Positions 1 through 11,853 of a DNA stretch of 64,000 bases are shown piece after piece. Made by a program: the position numbers and the translations under genes. The first letter of the stretch is position 1, and every line of letters starts with the position of its first letter. Under the pieces are notes generated by a model. The model worked only from the letters and a program-made list of their open reading frames with translations, did no database searches and had not been told where the DNA came from. Location of the stretch: assembly GCA_004009845.1 (NCBI GenBank), contig RMBW01000061.1, forward strand, positions 62,001 through 126,000. Reading direction: 5' to 3'. Source of the stretch: Davidsoniella eucalypti (taxonomy: Eukaryota; Ascomycota; Sordariomycetes; Microascales; Ceratocystidaceae).

Positions 1-812
1 TTCCTACTATCTTTTCCAAGTCCGTAGATCGTTGGAAGACTGTGGTTTCTGCCACAAGAGCAGCTGCCCATGGCATGAATGCGCAAAGATCTCTAGACGG
101 AAATTCTAATCCTTCTCCATTGACGCCAGTTGCCACCATGACTCCATGCCCGCCGGCTAAGTCTTCTCAGAGTCGTCAAGTATCGAAAGCGGCGCCAGCG
201 CGCTCGGTATCTAAGTCAAGGCAGCAGCCCCCAAATCACCAAACACCGCAGCAGCCCCAACAAGCACAACAACAGCAGCAGCAAGCAGCACCACAGACAC
301 AACTGAATAAGCAAGAGCTCCCATCAGCCCCTTCATCTCAAGCTCAGCGGCAACAGGAAGCCAAGGCGGCCGGCGAGAACAACTCCGACAAGATGGACAC
401 ACCAATCGTCTCGGATGCGGAAGGCGAGGTCGACGTTGACGGATACGTGGATGGTGATAGCGTCGCTACCGGCGCCGATGTCAGTCTGGGCGTGAGCGGG
501 CTAACTGTCGATGTCGAGGTTGATGCCGATGGCGATGTCGATGCTGAAATGCAAGATAATTTCGTCGAGCCACAAGCGCGCTTAAAATCCATGCCTAAGA
601 CGCCCATATTGCCCTCACAACAGCAGGAGTCGTTAGATGTGCCGCGGATGAGAGGGCACCAAGCTCGCGGCAACGGTAATGGTGTTGGCGAAGGCCGTTT
701 CCCTCACCCAGCCAATATGCGGGCTATGCAGAACATCAATGCTGGTTCTCAGGCATCTATGGTTCCACCAAGTACTGTGGGCTTGCTTCCTGATGATGTC
801 TTCATGGGCTAG
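1..812 (+). CDS. 3' end of a glutamine-rich, acidic regulatory-type protein (5' partial)
   Basis: The frame is open from base 3 to the TAG ending at 812, with no stop upstream, so the true start lies outside the window. About 269 residues are visible. They are largely disordered: a basic/Ser-rich stretch, a polyQ tract near nucleotides 240-300, then an unusual acidic region (about 420-560) in which Val and Asp alternate (VDVDG, VDVEVDADGDVDAEM). The terminus is ...LLPDDVFMG. Polyglutamine plus an acidic region suggests a transcriptional or chromatin regulator, but no DNA-binding domain is in view and I do not recognise the family. The N-terminal visible residues (KSVDRWKTVVSATRAA) look like the tail of a folded domain. 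Coding is clear from codon bias and frame length; function is unknown. Confidence 0.75.
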   Translation, partial: PTIFSKSVDRWKTVVSATRAAAHGMNAQRSLDGNSNPSPLTPVATMTPCPPAKSSQSRQVSKAAPARSVSKSRQQPPNHQTPQQPQQAQQQQQQAAPQTQLNKQELPSAPSSQAQRQQEAKAAGENNSDKMDTPIVSDAEGEVDVDGYVDGDSVATGADVSLGVSGLTVDVEVDADGDVDAEMQDNFVEPQARLKSMPKTPILPSQQQESLDVPRMRGHQARGNGNGVGEGRFPHPANMRAMQNINAGSQASMVPPSTVGLLPDDVFMG

Positions 813-3800
813 ACAAAGGTCAATCTGCAAATACGTCGCTAGTGTTACCTTCTCTACCAAAGTCTACTGTTTTGACTTATATTTTGATAGTGGCATATCA
901 ATCAATCGACCCTGGTGGCCTAACGGACATATTTTTGATCTTGACAGCCACGCCTTTTGTTTCATCCTATAACACCATGCATGAAAAGCATGGGTGGCGT
1001 CTGTCTCTTCGGGACGCACTATGATCAAGTTGCTTTTCACTTGAACTGTCGGAAACGTTCTATGGCTAACTGCCGGTTTGTTCACATTGCGTTTTGAAAC
1101 AGATGCCGTCGCAGCATTGATAGCATCGCCATCAAGTATGTCATGCCTCTCGGCTCATCATTGTACAACTTAAGGACTTTTTGCACTACGCATAAATATT
1201 TGTACACATTGGTGCTTGCTTTATACTCTCTGTTTCAAGCCGTGGTATCTGTTTTGTGCTTGATTTCCATTCACTCACTCAGTCATTTCCACAGACAACA
1301 TCTGATATCACTACAACTTATCATTTTCGTTCTCCACTGCACCTCTTTTTTCATCACGGCTTTTTATCGGTCTCTGGCCGGCCAAAGTTTCGTTTCTTTT
1401 GTACATCTCGCATGCTTTCTATTTGCGGTCTTTTCGTTTTTCTTGCATTCCGGTTATCTTCTTTTGTTTTTGTTTTCGTTATATTTCCTTCATTGCGTTG
1501 ATATCTCTTTCCTTGTTGGGCTACCGTCTTTTTTTCTCTTACTTTTTACATATTCCGCAAGGTTTATTCCTTCTTCTTTTACATCACCATTTCACTCTCA
1601 TTATCTATTTATCCAATAGTCCTTTTTTTTTTTCTATTATTCTTTTTGTTCTTGCTCGTCTTCCTTTGTAAAAGCCATATTTTGATCTCATTTCTCGGCC
1701 CCCTTGCTTTCTATTATTTGCTTCGCACTCGTTAGTTTATTACTTTTTTTTATTACTTCTTTTCTCCTTTGTCATTTCAATCTTCATTCCCTTGTTTTTT
1801 TCTCCGGTAGTTATCTATGTTACCATTTGTCATTTATTTTTGCTTTTCTCTGTTATTTTGTTTTTCACCTTGTGAAGAAGAGCAGTCTTGTTTTGGTGGA
1901 GGTTAGATATACCAGAGACCCAGGCAGCGTATATCATACAGGTTTTTAGATATTCGTACCGTTTATCTAGTTTGGAGGCTACAAAGAAGGATGTGCGTTC
2001 TTACAGAGCATATTGAGGTTCCCCTTGTGAAAAAAGGCTTGGAGAATCTCAGAGAAAGTTACAGCACCTTGTATTTGTTGTTTTCCTACTAAGGAAACGA
2101 TAGAAAGCTGTATATGTGACAGTTTGTCTTCCTTGAAACTAGCAACCACATTATATTGTCTATCCAATGGTCATGGCGTTCCTGCTCGTTGCTATACATG
2201 TCCTGGTAGGATATTTCTTTTCGTTGATGAAATATACTTCAAGACAGACTTTTCAGTCAAAATTAGCGCAAGCTAAGGTTTTTTTTTCATTTTGTTTTTC
2301 AACTTTTTTTCTTTTTCAAAGCTCTATCTATCTTCTTTCTCATCATAAATTGCCTATTATTTTTCTGTTCTTTTCCCTCTCTTGAGAAATTTAGCCTTTT
2401 TTGGATTATGTATCCTTGATATCTGGAATACAAGATACTAAATCATGTATTGAGTTAGTTTGAATCCCATCTTCTTGTCAAATGTCTTGAAAGTGGAAGG
2501 GAGCAAAAGGAGGAGATAATAAGAGGGGTGGAGTTTCAATTTGTCATATATATACATTCTGTGTTAGTGTAAACATAGGTTCAAAAGTGATATATCCTTC
2601 GAAGTAAATATTTCATCGTGGGTTTTTGTCCACGGTGTTATAGGTGGGGTTTTTTTACATTGATTTAATTTTCTATCATCATATTGACTAGTTCAGCTTA
2701 TTTTTGGTGTTCTATAATACTGCTTTTATTTCCTTCTCATATATATCAAGTTCTTGTCCATGATACTATGCGTTCTTGTGTGCTTTGGGATATACGTGAG
2801 AGAATACTCTATATCTACGCATGTGCTTCAAGTATAACCTTTTTTCCTGTAGTCAAGGGTTGGGGTTTCAACCAAATATACGGTGCCTAGATGTAAGCAG
2901 CAGCCCTTCTAGCTACGAATGAATTCTATGTATGCATGTTTGTACATATATACGTACATCACATCTGACAACTATATGGACAACTTCATATCGCCTGCAT
3001 GGCGGCTTCGCAGGTTGGTGTAAGTGGTTGCTTGACTATTACGAATTAGAAAAGGCGGTGGATAGCGGCAGTACCATCTGATCTGCCGGCGTAATTTTTT
3101 TAATTGAGGATTGAGTCACAGTTTCCAGTTAGTTTATATGGGAATAATGGGGGTTTTTCTGTATTACAAGTAGTTAATAATATTGACAAATGCCCTTTGG
3201 TTGGGGAAATACAAGATTGCATAAATTGAGGACGTGGAAGCACTTCAGCTCCGACTTGCAATATCTACCTACACAAATGCATAGTTATATACAAACAATA
3301 TCATAGTATAGACAGTATTTTTACCATTGGTCTAGTGAAGCAGTGTCGTATAATTTACACTGTAATGGGTTGGCTCTGGTTATATAGCTTGTGCTTTTTT
3401 CCTTATGCAACGATAGATGCCGATGTTACAGTTTGAACGTCACTACCACCATTAACAAACAAAACTTGCTGTAGCCCCGCCGATTATAGGCGTTGAAGTA
3501 CAGTAGAGACAGCTGGCATATCTGCGCAAGCCATTGGCTGAGGGCCGGGATAGAAGTGGGTAGGTCGTTTAAGTGAATCATCATTCCTGTTTCGGGATGA
3601 TTGGCTTGATGGGAGAAAAAAATGCATGTGTGACTGTTTTGAAGCAGCCTTTGACAACAACGGCGTTTAAGCATACAACCATATAAATGAAGACATAAAA
3701 ATCTGACAATTGTAAACTATTTAGTTTAGCAGAATGATCAATCCTGCAGATACAGGTGAAAATACAGCAATTAGCTACTTTTTTGTGCTGGCTTGAGATT

Positions 3801-4043
3801 CTTGGCTACTGAGAAATTACCCCGCCATCGCTCTTGCAGTTCAGAGCGGCTTCCCACAAAAACAGCGATAATAATATTTTTTATTTGTTGCCTTTTTGTT
3901 TTTTTTTCTTCTCTTTTGTTTGGAAACATCACGAACTTTCGGTCTTGTGGTCTTTATTTGCCAACAAATTTCTTCTCCCCTTTCTGTTTTTTTGTAAGAG
4001 AGGATAATAAAAGAAACATCCAAAAATCAACATACCATCCATC
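813..4043. other. 3.2-kb gene-poor spacer with CT-rich tract
   Basis: No supported gene. From about 1143 to 1880, and again at 2270-2400, the plus strand is extremely pyrimidine-rich. This creates open frames full of Phe/Leu/Ser (158 aa at 1143-1619) that look like composition artefacts. The rest is AT-rich with recurring TGTACATA-like words (about 2940). A segment at 3430-3670 is less AT-rich and open for 82 aa on the minus strand, but resembles nothing I know. The end of the spacer is the T-rich promoter/leader of the lysyl-tRNA synthetase gene. A long 3' UTR of the upstream gene or a non-coding transcript could occupy part of it. Confidence 0.6.
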
Positions 4044-6278
4044 ATGTCCGACTCCGCTGCTGCTCCGCCTGCCGAGCAGCTTGCTAAGCTGCTCCTCGAC
4101 GAGGTTACCGGTGAAAAGGTCTCCAAGACCGAGCTGAAGAAGCGCCAGAAGGCCCGGGCTAAGGAGGCCGAGAAGGCCAAGAAGGCCGCTGCTGCGCCGC
4201 ATAAGCCGGCCGCCGCGAAGAAGTCGAACGCGGAGGCCGACGAGAAGGAACTGACTCCTAACCAGTACTTCGAGATCCGCAGCCGCAACATCAGCAAGGT
4301 AAGAGCGAAAGAGGAGTAGAGAGAGATAGTGAATCTGTTGCTTGGCACATGATAACATGGCCCAAGCCACTGGCTCGGATCTAGAGAGTAAATGTTTACT
4401 AACAATGGCTGCTTCTCATTGATATCTAGCTCCGCGAAACGAAGACTCCTGACCCGTACCCCCACAAGTTCAAGGTCGACTACGACCTGCGCAACTTTGA
4501 GAACGAGTTTGGCCACTTCAAGTCCGGCGAGACAGCCAAGGACAAGGTCATCCGCCTAGGCGCCCGTATTTACACCAAGCGTACCTCCGGTGCCAAGCTG
4601 TGCTTCTACGATGTGAGTTGAATCTGGTACACGAATAAGAATGCCTATAGTGGCTAACGTATACTGTTTGAATAGGTCCGCACTGAGGGCGTCAAGGTCC
4701 AGGTCATGTGCCAAGCTCAGGAAATTTCCGAGGGTACTCCCAGCTTTGAAGACCAGCACGAGCACCTGCGCCGTGGTGACATCATCGGTATGCAAACAAC
4801 CTGAAATATCAAGTTTGCCAACAACCTACTAATTTTCTACTCGTGTATAGGCATTGTCGGTTATCCTGGTCGTACCGCCCCTAAGAGCAAGATTGAGAAG
4901 GGCGAGCAAGGCGAGCTTTCTATCTTCGCCACCGAGATCATTCTTCTGACTCCCTGCCTGCACGCCATCCCCGACGACCACTACGGCTTCAAGGACCACG
5001 AGGAGCGTCACCGCAAGCGTTACCTGGATCTGAGTGAGTTGGCCTTGTACACGCTCATATCAAAAGAGGAGCTTCGAGCTAACATAGAGCCACAGTCATG
5101 AACAAGAAGACCCGTGAAACTCTCATCACTCGCTCGCGTATGGTCACCTTCATCCGCAGGTACTTCGATGATCGCGACTTCATCGAGGTCGAGACGCCCA
5201 TGATGAACGCAATTGCCGGTGGTGCCACTGCCAAGCCCTTCGTCACTCACCACAACGATCTCGACATGCGCATGTACATGCGTGTCGCGCCCGAGCTGTA
5301 CCTGAAGATGCTGGTCGTCGGTGGTCTTAACCGCGTGTACGAGATTGGTAGACAATTCCGCAACGAGGGTATCGATCTGACGCACAACCCCGAGTTCACT
5401 ACCATCGAGTTCTACCAAGCCTATGCCGACTTCTACGACGTCATGGAGACTACCGAGGAGCTAGTCAGCAGCCTTGTTTTCGCTCTCAAGGGCAGCTACG
5501 AGACCGAGTTCACCAACCAGCATGGTGAACAGTCCAAGATCAACTGGGCGAGACCTTGGCGCCGTGTTGACATGATCCCCGCGCTGGAGGAGGCCACTGG
5601 CGAGAAGTTCCCCGCTGGTGATCAACTACACACTACTGAGGCCAACGAGTTCCTCAAGGGCGTGCTGAAGAAGATGAAGCTGGACTGCAGCCCTCCTCTG
5701 ACCAACGCCCGTATGATTGACAAGCTGGTTGGCGAGTACATTGAGAACACTTGCATCAACCCTACTTTCATCCAAGGCCACCCTCAGGTCATGTCGCCTC
5801 TAGCCAAGTACCACCGTAGCCAGCCCGGTCTGTGTGAGCGTGCCGAGGCCTTTGTGGCTACCAAGGAGATTTGCAACTTCTATACTGAGTTGAACGATCC
5901 CTTCGACCAGCGTCTGCGTTTCGAGGAGCAGGCCCGCCAGAAGGACCAAGGCGATGACGAGGCCCAGCTGATTGACGAGAACTTCTGCACGTCACTAGAG
6001 TACGGTCTGCCGCCTACTGGTGGTTGGGGTCTAGGTATTGACCGTCTGGTCATGTTCCTGACTAACAACTACTCTATCCGTGAGGTTCTAGCTTTCCCCT
6101 TCATGAAGGAGGAGAAGTCACAAGCCAAGGAGAAGACGGCGGCGGAAGAGGTCGGCGTTACCCCCGTGGCCGCCGAGCAGATTAGTAAGTAATTTTTCCT
6201 TTTCTTTTCTTAGGCCTTCATATCAGAGTCCAAGATATGCTATGAAGTATACTAACAAACTGGTAAATAGCCCACTAA
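4044..6278 (+). CDS. KRS1: Lysyl-tRNA synthetase, cytosolic (class II)
   Basis: Charges tRNA-Lys with lysine for cytosolic translation. Exons: 4044-4298, 4430-4612, 4676-4787, 4851-5033, 5096 onward; introns have canonical GT/AG ends and all phases fit. The protein has a Lys/Ala-rich N-terminal extension (about residues 20-60) typical of eukaryotic LysRS, then an OB-fold anticodon-binding domain (from ...SRNISKLRETKTPDPYP). The class II core follows, with motif 2 (YEIGRQFRNEGIDLTHNPEF) and motif 3 (GGWGLGIDRLVMFLT). The 3' end is ambiguous. Reading on gives a TAA at 6190-6192 that overlaps a strong donor (GTAAGT at 6185). Splicing 6185-6270 (branch ACTAAC at 6251) gives a stop at 6276-6278. 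Both versions are 609 aa and differ only in the last two residues (ISK versus ITH after the last Gln). It is convergent with COX15. Confidence 0.96.
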
Positions 6279-6638
6279 AATTCGCCAAGTCACCGATATC
6301 ATCGTAGCGAACGGGCAGTATTGAATGGCCAAGTGGGTTGCTTTTCATTGGATATAGTAGTTGATAGTTTTCTTTTGTATATTTTTTAACAGCAACATAC
6401 GGAATAGGGAGAGCTTTTGGGTATCACATAGATAGGAGCCTCAACTAAAAAAGGAAGAACAAATAAAGAAATCCACCAACACGGGTTCCATGTATTATAT
6501 GATTTTGTGAAATTGGGTTGCTAGAAACAGGAGTCTATTATACAAAAAGGGCCAATATAGGCAGGCTAAAATAATACAGATATAAACACAGGAATAGTCA
6601 TGAGATAAAGTACAAACACACCGACGATCGACTGCTGT
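6279..6638. terminator. Convergent 3' region between KRS1 and COX15
   Basis: 360 bp between two convergent stop codons; AT-rich, with AATAAAG (about 6462) on the plus strand as a possible poly(A) signal. No open frame of note. Probably holds both 3' UTRs and polyadenylation sites; exact ends cannot be seen. Confidence 0.5.
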
Positions 6639-8264
6639 CTAATGAGCACCGGCTGCCTTGGAAGCAGCGGCGAGCTTCTTCTCGAGCACACGAACAGTGC
6701 TCTTGGGGATACGGAGACGATGGCACAAGACCAGGGCGCCAGAAAGCAGAGCTAGAGCACCGGCCTGGTGCGTAGCTGCCAGATGCGTGGGCACCATATA
6801 GATCAGAGTGGTGATACCCAGCGTAGCCTGTAGACAAACGAGATGGACGAGGCCCAGAGTGCCCTTCTTGATGCTAGCAGGTAGCACAGCAGCCAGATTT
6901 CCGCGGCGCGAGTAGATGAATATCGAGATTACGGAGGTGAAGGTGGTCATAGCTAGGATACGATGGTCGAGCTGCACGAGACTGGGGTTCTCGAGCATGT
7001 TGCGCCACCATAGATCCGAGTGGTCGGACTCACGGCTATAGAAGGTATCCCAAAGTTCCGAAGCTGGTGGTGCCAGGCCTAGACCCATCATGGGAAACTC
7101 GTTGTAGATGAGGCCGGCGTCCAGACCGGCTACCAGCGCACCGGACAAGGCAGTAGTGAAGACCAAGGCGGTTAGGGCAGTCACGATGTTGCGGTAGCGG
7201 CGTAAAGCAGGGGTAGCCAAAGTTGAGGCTAGCTTAAGGGCAGCAGCGGGGTCTGCAAGCATACGACGGGTCTGGAGCACGGCCAGGGCAGACATGAACA
7301 TCCAGGAATAGCACGCGAAGGCGGCACCGAGATGAGCAGTTAGGCGGTACTGAGAGACACGGGGATGAGAACCGGGTGCGAATAGGTCATCTTTAAGACC
7401 GGACTTAACCATCCACCAACCAATCAGACCCTGGAAGCCGATCAACGAGGATATACCGAGCAGGTTGAGGGCCATGCGGGCAGAAACACGGCGGCGGGCG
7501 ATGAAGTAGATGGCTGGCAGGACAAAAGTAAGGCCGACTGTACGGCCCCATAGACGGTGGGACCATTCCATAAAGTAGATCTTCTTGAATTCATCTAGTG
7601 ACATGTTCGGGTTCAGGATAGCGTATTCGGGCGAGGCTTTGTATTTGGTGAATTCAGACTCCCAGTCGGCTTCGTTGCGCGGCGGCATAGAGCCAGTGAC
7701 AGGGCGCCATTCGGTGATACTCAGTCTATATAGAGTGTTAGCGAGGAGTGAAAGAAGAGATATGTGTGTGTATATGGCTTACCCAGATTCAGTGAGACGG
7801 GTCAAGCCACCCCAGATGACGATACCGAAGACACTAACGGCACTGCAGACAAGCCAGACAGCGACAGCCTTGGAGGTAGTCTTTTCAGGGAACGAAGATT
7901 TAGAAGAAGAGGAGCTAGTAGACGAAGGAGTAGTAGAAGAGTCAATAGTAGAAGAAGGAGACACCATAGCAGCACCTTCAAGTTTCGGGGCGATAGAGGC
8001 CGGAGTTTCTAGCTTGCGCGAGCCGATAGTAAACATGCGCCGCTGGTGAGCTTGTGCCATAGCAAGAACGGAGAGTCTGGACGCCCAGGGTATGGACGAC
8101 GAAGATGAAGCAAAGCGTGGTAGGTTACCGAAGCCAACACCGGCTGAGACCGGCTGGGCACGTAGTATCTGAAGTATAGAAATGGATGGCCTGGCGGCTG
8201 GGGCCGAAGTCTGCTGCTTTAGCAGAAATGGCAGCCGCCGGACGCCCGGCATTAGAAATGCCAT
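6639..8264 (-). CDS. COX15: Heme A synthase (cytochrome oxidase assembly protein Cox15)
   Basis: Mitochondrial inner-membrane enzyme that oxidises the C8 methyl of heme O to a formyl, giving heme A for cytochrome c oxidase. Two exons, 8264-7783 and 7725-6639, with a 57-nt intron (7726-7782; GTAAGC...TATAG) inside the conserved GGLTRLTESGLSITEW segment; 522 aa. The first ~110 residues are Arg/Ser-rich with few acids, as expected for a matrix-targeting presequence plus linker. Multiple membrane helices follow. The four conserved heme-ligand histidine regions are visible: EWSHRLWGR (about H217), AHLGAAF (about H292), LDHRILA (about H415) and THQAGAL (about H480). The start at 8264 is the first ATG giving a presequence. 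The gene is divergent from UTP14. Confidence 0.96.
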
Positions 8265-8815
8265 TGCGTCCAGATATGGTCTGTGAAGTTGGTCACGATA
8301 TGATACGGGAAGGCAAGTGTTTCACAGTATTAAGGAGGCAGTAAGAGACAAAGATACAAAGACTTTAATGTCTCGAGATATTCGTGTGATCAACTCTTCA
8401 ATGTTGTATCCGTCCGCCTAAATAGACCCTGTCTTTTTTCATTACGTCGGAAATCGTTCGATTCTGATTGGAACCTTTATTAGTTTTTGACCTTGATTCC
8501 TCGGTTTTCAGAGGCGCCAACAATACTTGTTAGTCAAAGTGTGGCTGCTTAAGTATGTGGCGTTTGCGCCCCACTATAGACGACAGGCGAGAAAAAAAAT
8601 AGGTCACCGCCTAAAGCATTTGAGCGGCAGAAAAAAAATAGAAAAAAACATTGTAGGAAAAAGTGTAGCCGGCCCAAATAGAGCCAAGAAAGCACCACCA
8701 ACCAGCCAAATCGCGAAGCTTTAATTAGCTACTATCGAACGGACAAAGTGCCGTCTTTATTTCTATTATCACTACACCCTCTAGAAGACACTCTGTTCAT
8801 ATAAATCCGGACGCC
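8265..8815. promoter_or_regulatory. Divergent promoter between COX15 and UTP14
   Basis: 551 bp separating two start codons pointing outwards. It contains an A-rich half (8590-8660, runs of AAAAAAA) nearer UTP14 and a mixed-composition half nearer COX15. A 65-aa open frame at 8527-8724 is Lys-rich from the A-runs and is not believable. No textbook factor site is obvious to me. Confidence 0.55.
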
Positions 8816-11800
8816 ATGCCCGGCCGCCAATCTCATGGTCGGTCTCTATCGACCGGCCCTACCAAGAAAGCCGCCGCTCCGAAATCGAAGCCGAATCGCC
8901 GGAGCAAAGCCCGTGCCCAAGCCACAGCCCTCGATGCCTACAACATTGCTGCGAAGCAGTTTCCCCAAAAAGAGAAGCGGACGCCGCGGTCACGCTTCTT
9001 GAACCCAGAAGAAGACGAGGAAGAAGAGAACAATGCCCCCGCTCACAGAAGACAACAAGACGACGACGATGACGACGATGAAGGTGATGACGACGAAGAT
9101 GGCCGCAGACCCAGACAAAAGCGTGCCCGCAATAAACAGGAGGACGGCTCAGATGCCGAGTATGGCAGCGACGAGTCAGGAAACGAGTGGCGCATCAACG
9201 GGCGCATCAACGCCGACGAAGACTCTGAGCTTGACAGTGACGAGGCTTTTGGCGAAAGCGACGAGGAAGCATTTGCGGACTATACCTTTGGTGGAAGCTT
9301 AGGTCAGAAGAAGCCGAAAACAAGGGTTTGTCGACCTGATCGTCTACTAGACCCCAAATCATTATTACACACACTAACAACAATATCTTATACTTGTAGA
9401 AGAAGCCTGCCGACTCAGGTGACGAAGAAGATGATGAGGAAGCATACGACGACGACGATGCTAGCTCTCTTGGCTCTGATGCTGTCGACCTAGCCACTGC
9501 TCTCGATATGGCTGAAGAGGACTCTAAGGAGAATGAAGGCCAAGATGCCGACTCTGAATCTGGTTCCAGTGCCGAAGACTCCGATTCAGCTTCCGAGCAA
9601 GACTCCGATGAAGAATCCGAAGATGACGATGTTGACGCCCCCAAAAAGGCAAAAGTATCTCTCAAGGATCTGGCTAGTGAATTCGCTGGCTTTGACGACA
9701 GCGATGACGACAAGAACGTGGCGACTGGCAAGCAGAAGATCAGCCTTGGCGATCTGGGCCTGATCAAGTCCCGTGACTCGAGCATTCGCAAGTCCCTCAA
9801 GTTGCTCAACAAGGAAGAGCGTGACGCCCGGGGCGCTAATGACAAGCTCTCCGTGCCATTAGCCCCCCTTCAACAGGCCCAGGTCACTCGCAAGGTTGCC
9901 TTTGAAAAGACCTCTGACACTCTCGACCGCTGGACCGAAACCATCAAGTACAACCGCCGTGCCGACCACCTACAATTTCCTCTGCTCCAGGACACACCCA
10001 ACGCCAGTCTGTCGACTAAGGAATTCCGTCCCATCACCGAGGCCACTGCCACCACCGAACTGGAAAAGACCATGTTGAGCCTGCTTGCCGATAGTGGCAT
10101 GTCTCTCGAGCGCCCCAAGAAGCCGCGTGTCGATGGGAACGGCAACGAACTTACACCAGAGCAGCTTAAGGAACTGGTTAACAAGCGCCGCCAAGAACGT
10201 GAGATGCGCTCACGCGAACAGAAGCGTGCCGTACGTATCAAGAAGATCAAGTCCAAGGCGTACCACCGTATCCATCGCAAGCAGGTCCAGAAGGACGAGA
10301 TGGCTGTGCGTGCTGAGATGGAAGCTAACGGAGAGCTCGACTCCGAGGCTGAACGTGAAGATGCTGCGCGTAAGAGAGCTCTCGAACGTGTTGGTGCGCG
10401 CCACCGTGATAGCAAATGGGCCAAGACGAACTCACGTACCAAGCGGGCTGTCTGGGACACCGAATATCGCGAGGGTATCGAAGATATGGCACGTCGTGAA
10501 ATCGAACTGAAGCGCCGTGTAGACGGACGCAATAGCTCCGATGATGATGACGATATGAGCGATTCGGCCGACGATTCCGACTTCTCTGGCTCGGATGAGG
10601 AAGCCAACGAGAAGACACGCCTACGTCGCCAGTTGGCTAAGCTCAAGGCAGAGCGTGATGAGCAGCCGGTCAGCCAGTTGAACAAGATGGACTTCATGCA
10701 GCGCGTAGAAGCGCAGCGTGGTCACGAGAACGATGCGGCTATCCGTGAGATCGAGCGCATGCTAAACTCGGATGACGAGGAAGAATCTGATCCGGATAAC
10801 ATGATCAACGGCCAGCTAGGTCGTCGGACATATGGTGCCAATGGAGGCCTCACCAGCAAAGACAGTGAGGCTATGGATGTAGATGGAAGCGACGCCAACG
10901 ACAGCGATAGCGCCGACCAGCCGCCCAAGAAGATGGCCAAGACATCCTCTTCTTCATCAAAGGCCATCAGTGCTCTTGTCCGCAAGAATGACCAGCGCAA
11001 GGCTAGCGGCCACGCTACTACCGAGGCCGACGAGGAGGAAGTTCAGTTCGTGCTCGATAGTAACAAGGCTGGTGCTAAGACTGGCGAAGACCCATTGAAC
11101 AACGGCGATGCCTGGGCTTCTGTGCCACGCAATAAGAAGCCTTCTCGCAAGAGCAAAGTTCCTGCCTTTTCACGTACCGTCGAGCTTGACATTACCGGTG
11201 CCAACGCCACCGTACTCAGTGCCGGCAACAATAACGCCGACGCTACCACCACCATCACACCGCCCAAGAAGTCATCCAAGGTTCTCTCCAAACCCCAGAA
11301 ACCAAAGCCTAGCGATGCCTCAGACACCTCCTCTTCCGAAGAAGACAGTTCCTCCGACGAAGCCTCCGCCATCCACCACCCCCTCGCCCTCCGCAGCGAG
11401 CGAGATCTCATCGCACGCGCCTTTGCCGGCGGCGATGTAGTCGACACCGACTTCGCCGCCGAAAAAGAAGCCATAATCACCGAACAAGACGACCAAGTAA
11501 TCGACAACACCCTACCCGGTTGGGGAGCCTGGATCGGCGACGGAATCTCCGCTCGCGAACGGAACCGTCACGCCGGTCGTTTCACCACCACCATCGCCGG
11601 CACAAAACGCAAGGATCGCCGTGATGCGAAGATGGAAAAAGTCATAATCAACGAGAAACGCGTCAAGAAGAATGACAAGTATCTGGCTTCCCAGCTACCA
11701 CATACTTTCGAGAGTGCAGATCAGTATGAACGCTCGCTAAGAATGCCGGTTGGGCCAGAGTGGATGACGAAGGAAACTTTCCAGGCTTCTACTAAGCCTC

Positions 11801-11853
11801 ATGTGTTGCTCAAGCAGGGCATCATCAAGCCCATGTCACGGCCGATGAAATAG
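8816..11853 (+). CDS. UTP14: U3 snoRNP / small-subunit processome protein Utp14
   Basis: Nucleolar factor of the 90S pre-ribosome, needed for 18S rRNA maturation; in yeast it activates the helicase Dhr1. Exons 8816-9325 and 9400-11853 (987 aa). The 74-nt intron (9326-9399) uses a weaker GTTTGT donor but keeps phase 0. The N-terminal ~330 residues carry several strongly acidic blocks (Asp/Glu/Ser runs). The Utp14 domain spans the remainder and ends with diagnostic blocks: GWGAWIGDG (near residue 877), RKDRRDAKMEKVIINEKR, and a C-terminal PHTFESADQYERSLRMPVGPEW segment. Length is close to the family norm of about 900-1000 aa. The start at 8816 follows an AT-rich leader with a suitable context (GACGCCATGC). 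Confidence 0.96.

Noticed and set aside
1143..1619. 158-aa hydrophobic open frame
   Set aside because: Phe/Leu/Ser-only composition follows from the CT-rich strand; overlapping frames look the same; no family resemblance.
3929..4516. 195-aa and 138-aa minus-strand frames
   Set aside because: They overlap the first exons of lysyl-tRNA synthetase in antisense and lack any recognisable domain.
8527..8724. 65-aa basic frame in the COX15/UTP14 promoter
   Set aside because: Lysines come from A-runs; no start context or family resemblance.
9207..10697. Long minus-strand Ser/Arg-rich frames opposite UTP14
   Set aside because: Antisense shadows of acidic, codon-biased coding sequence; the plus strand carries the Utp14 motifs.
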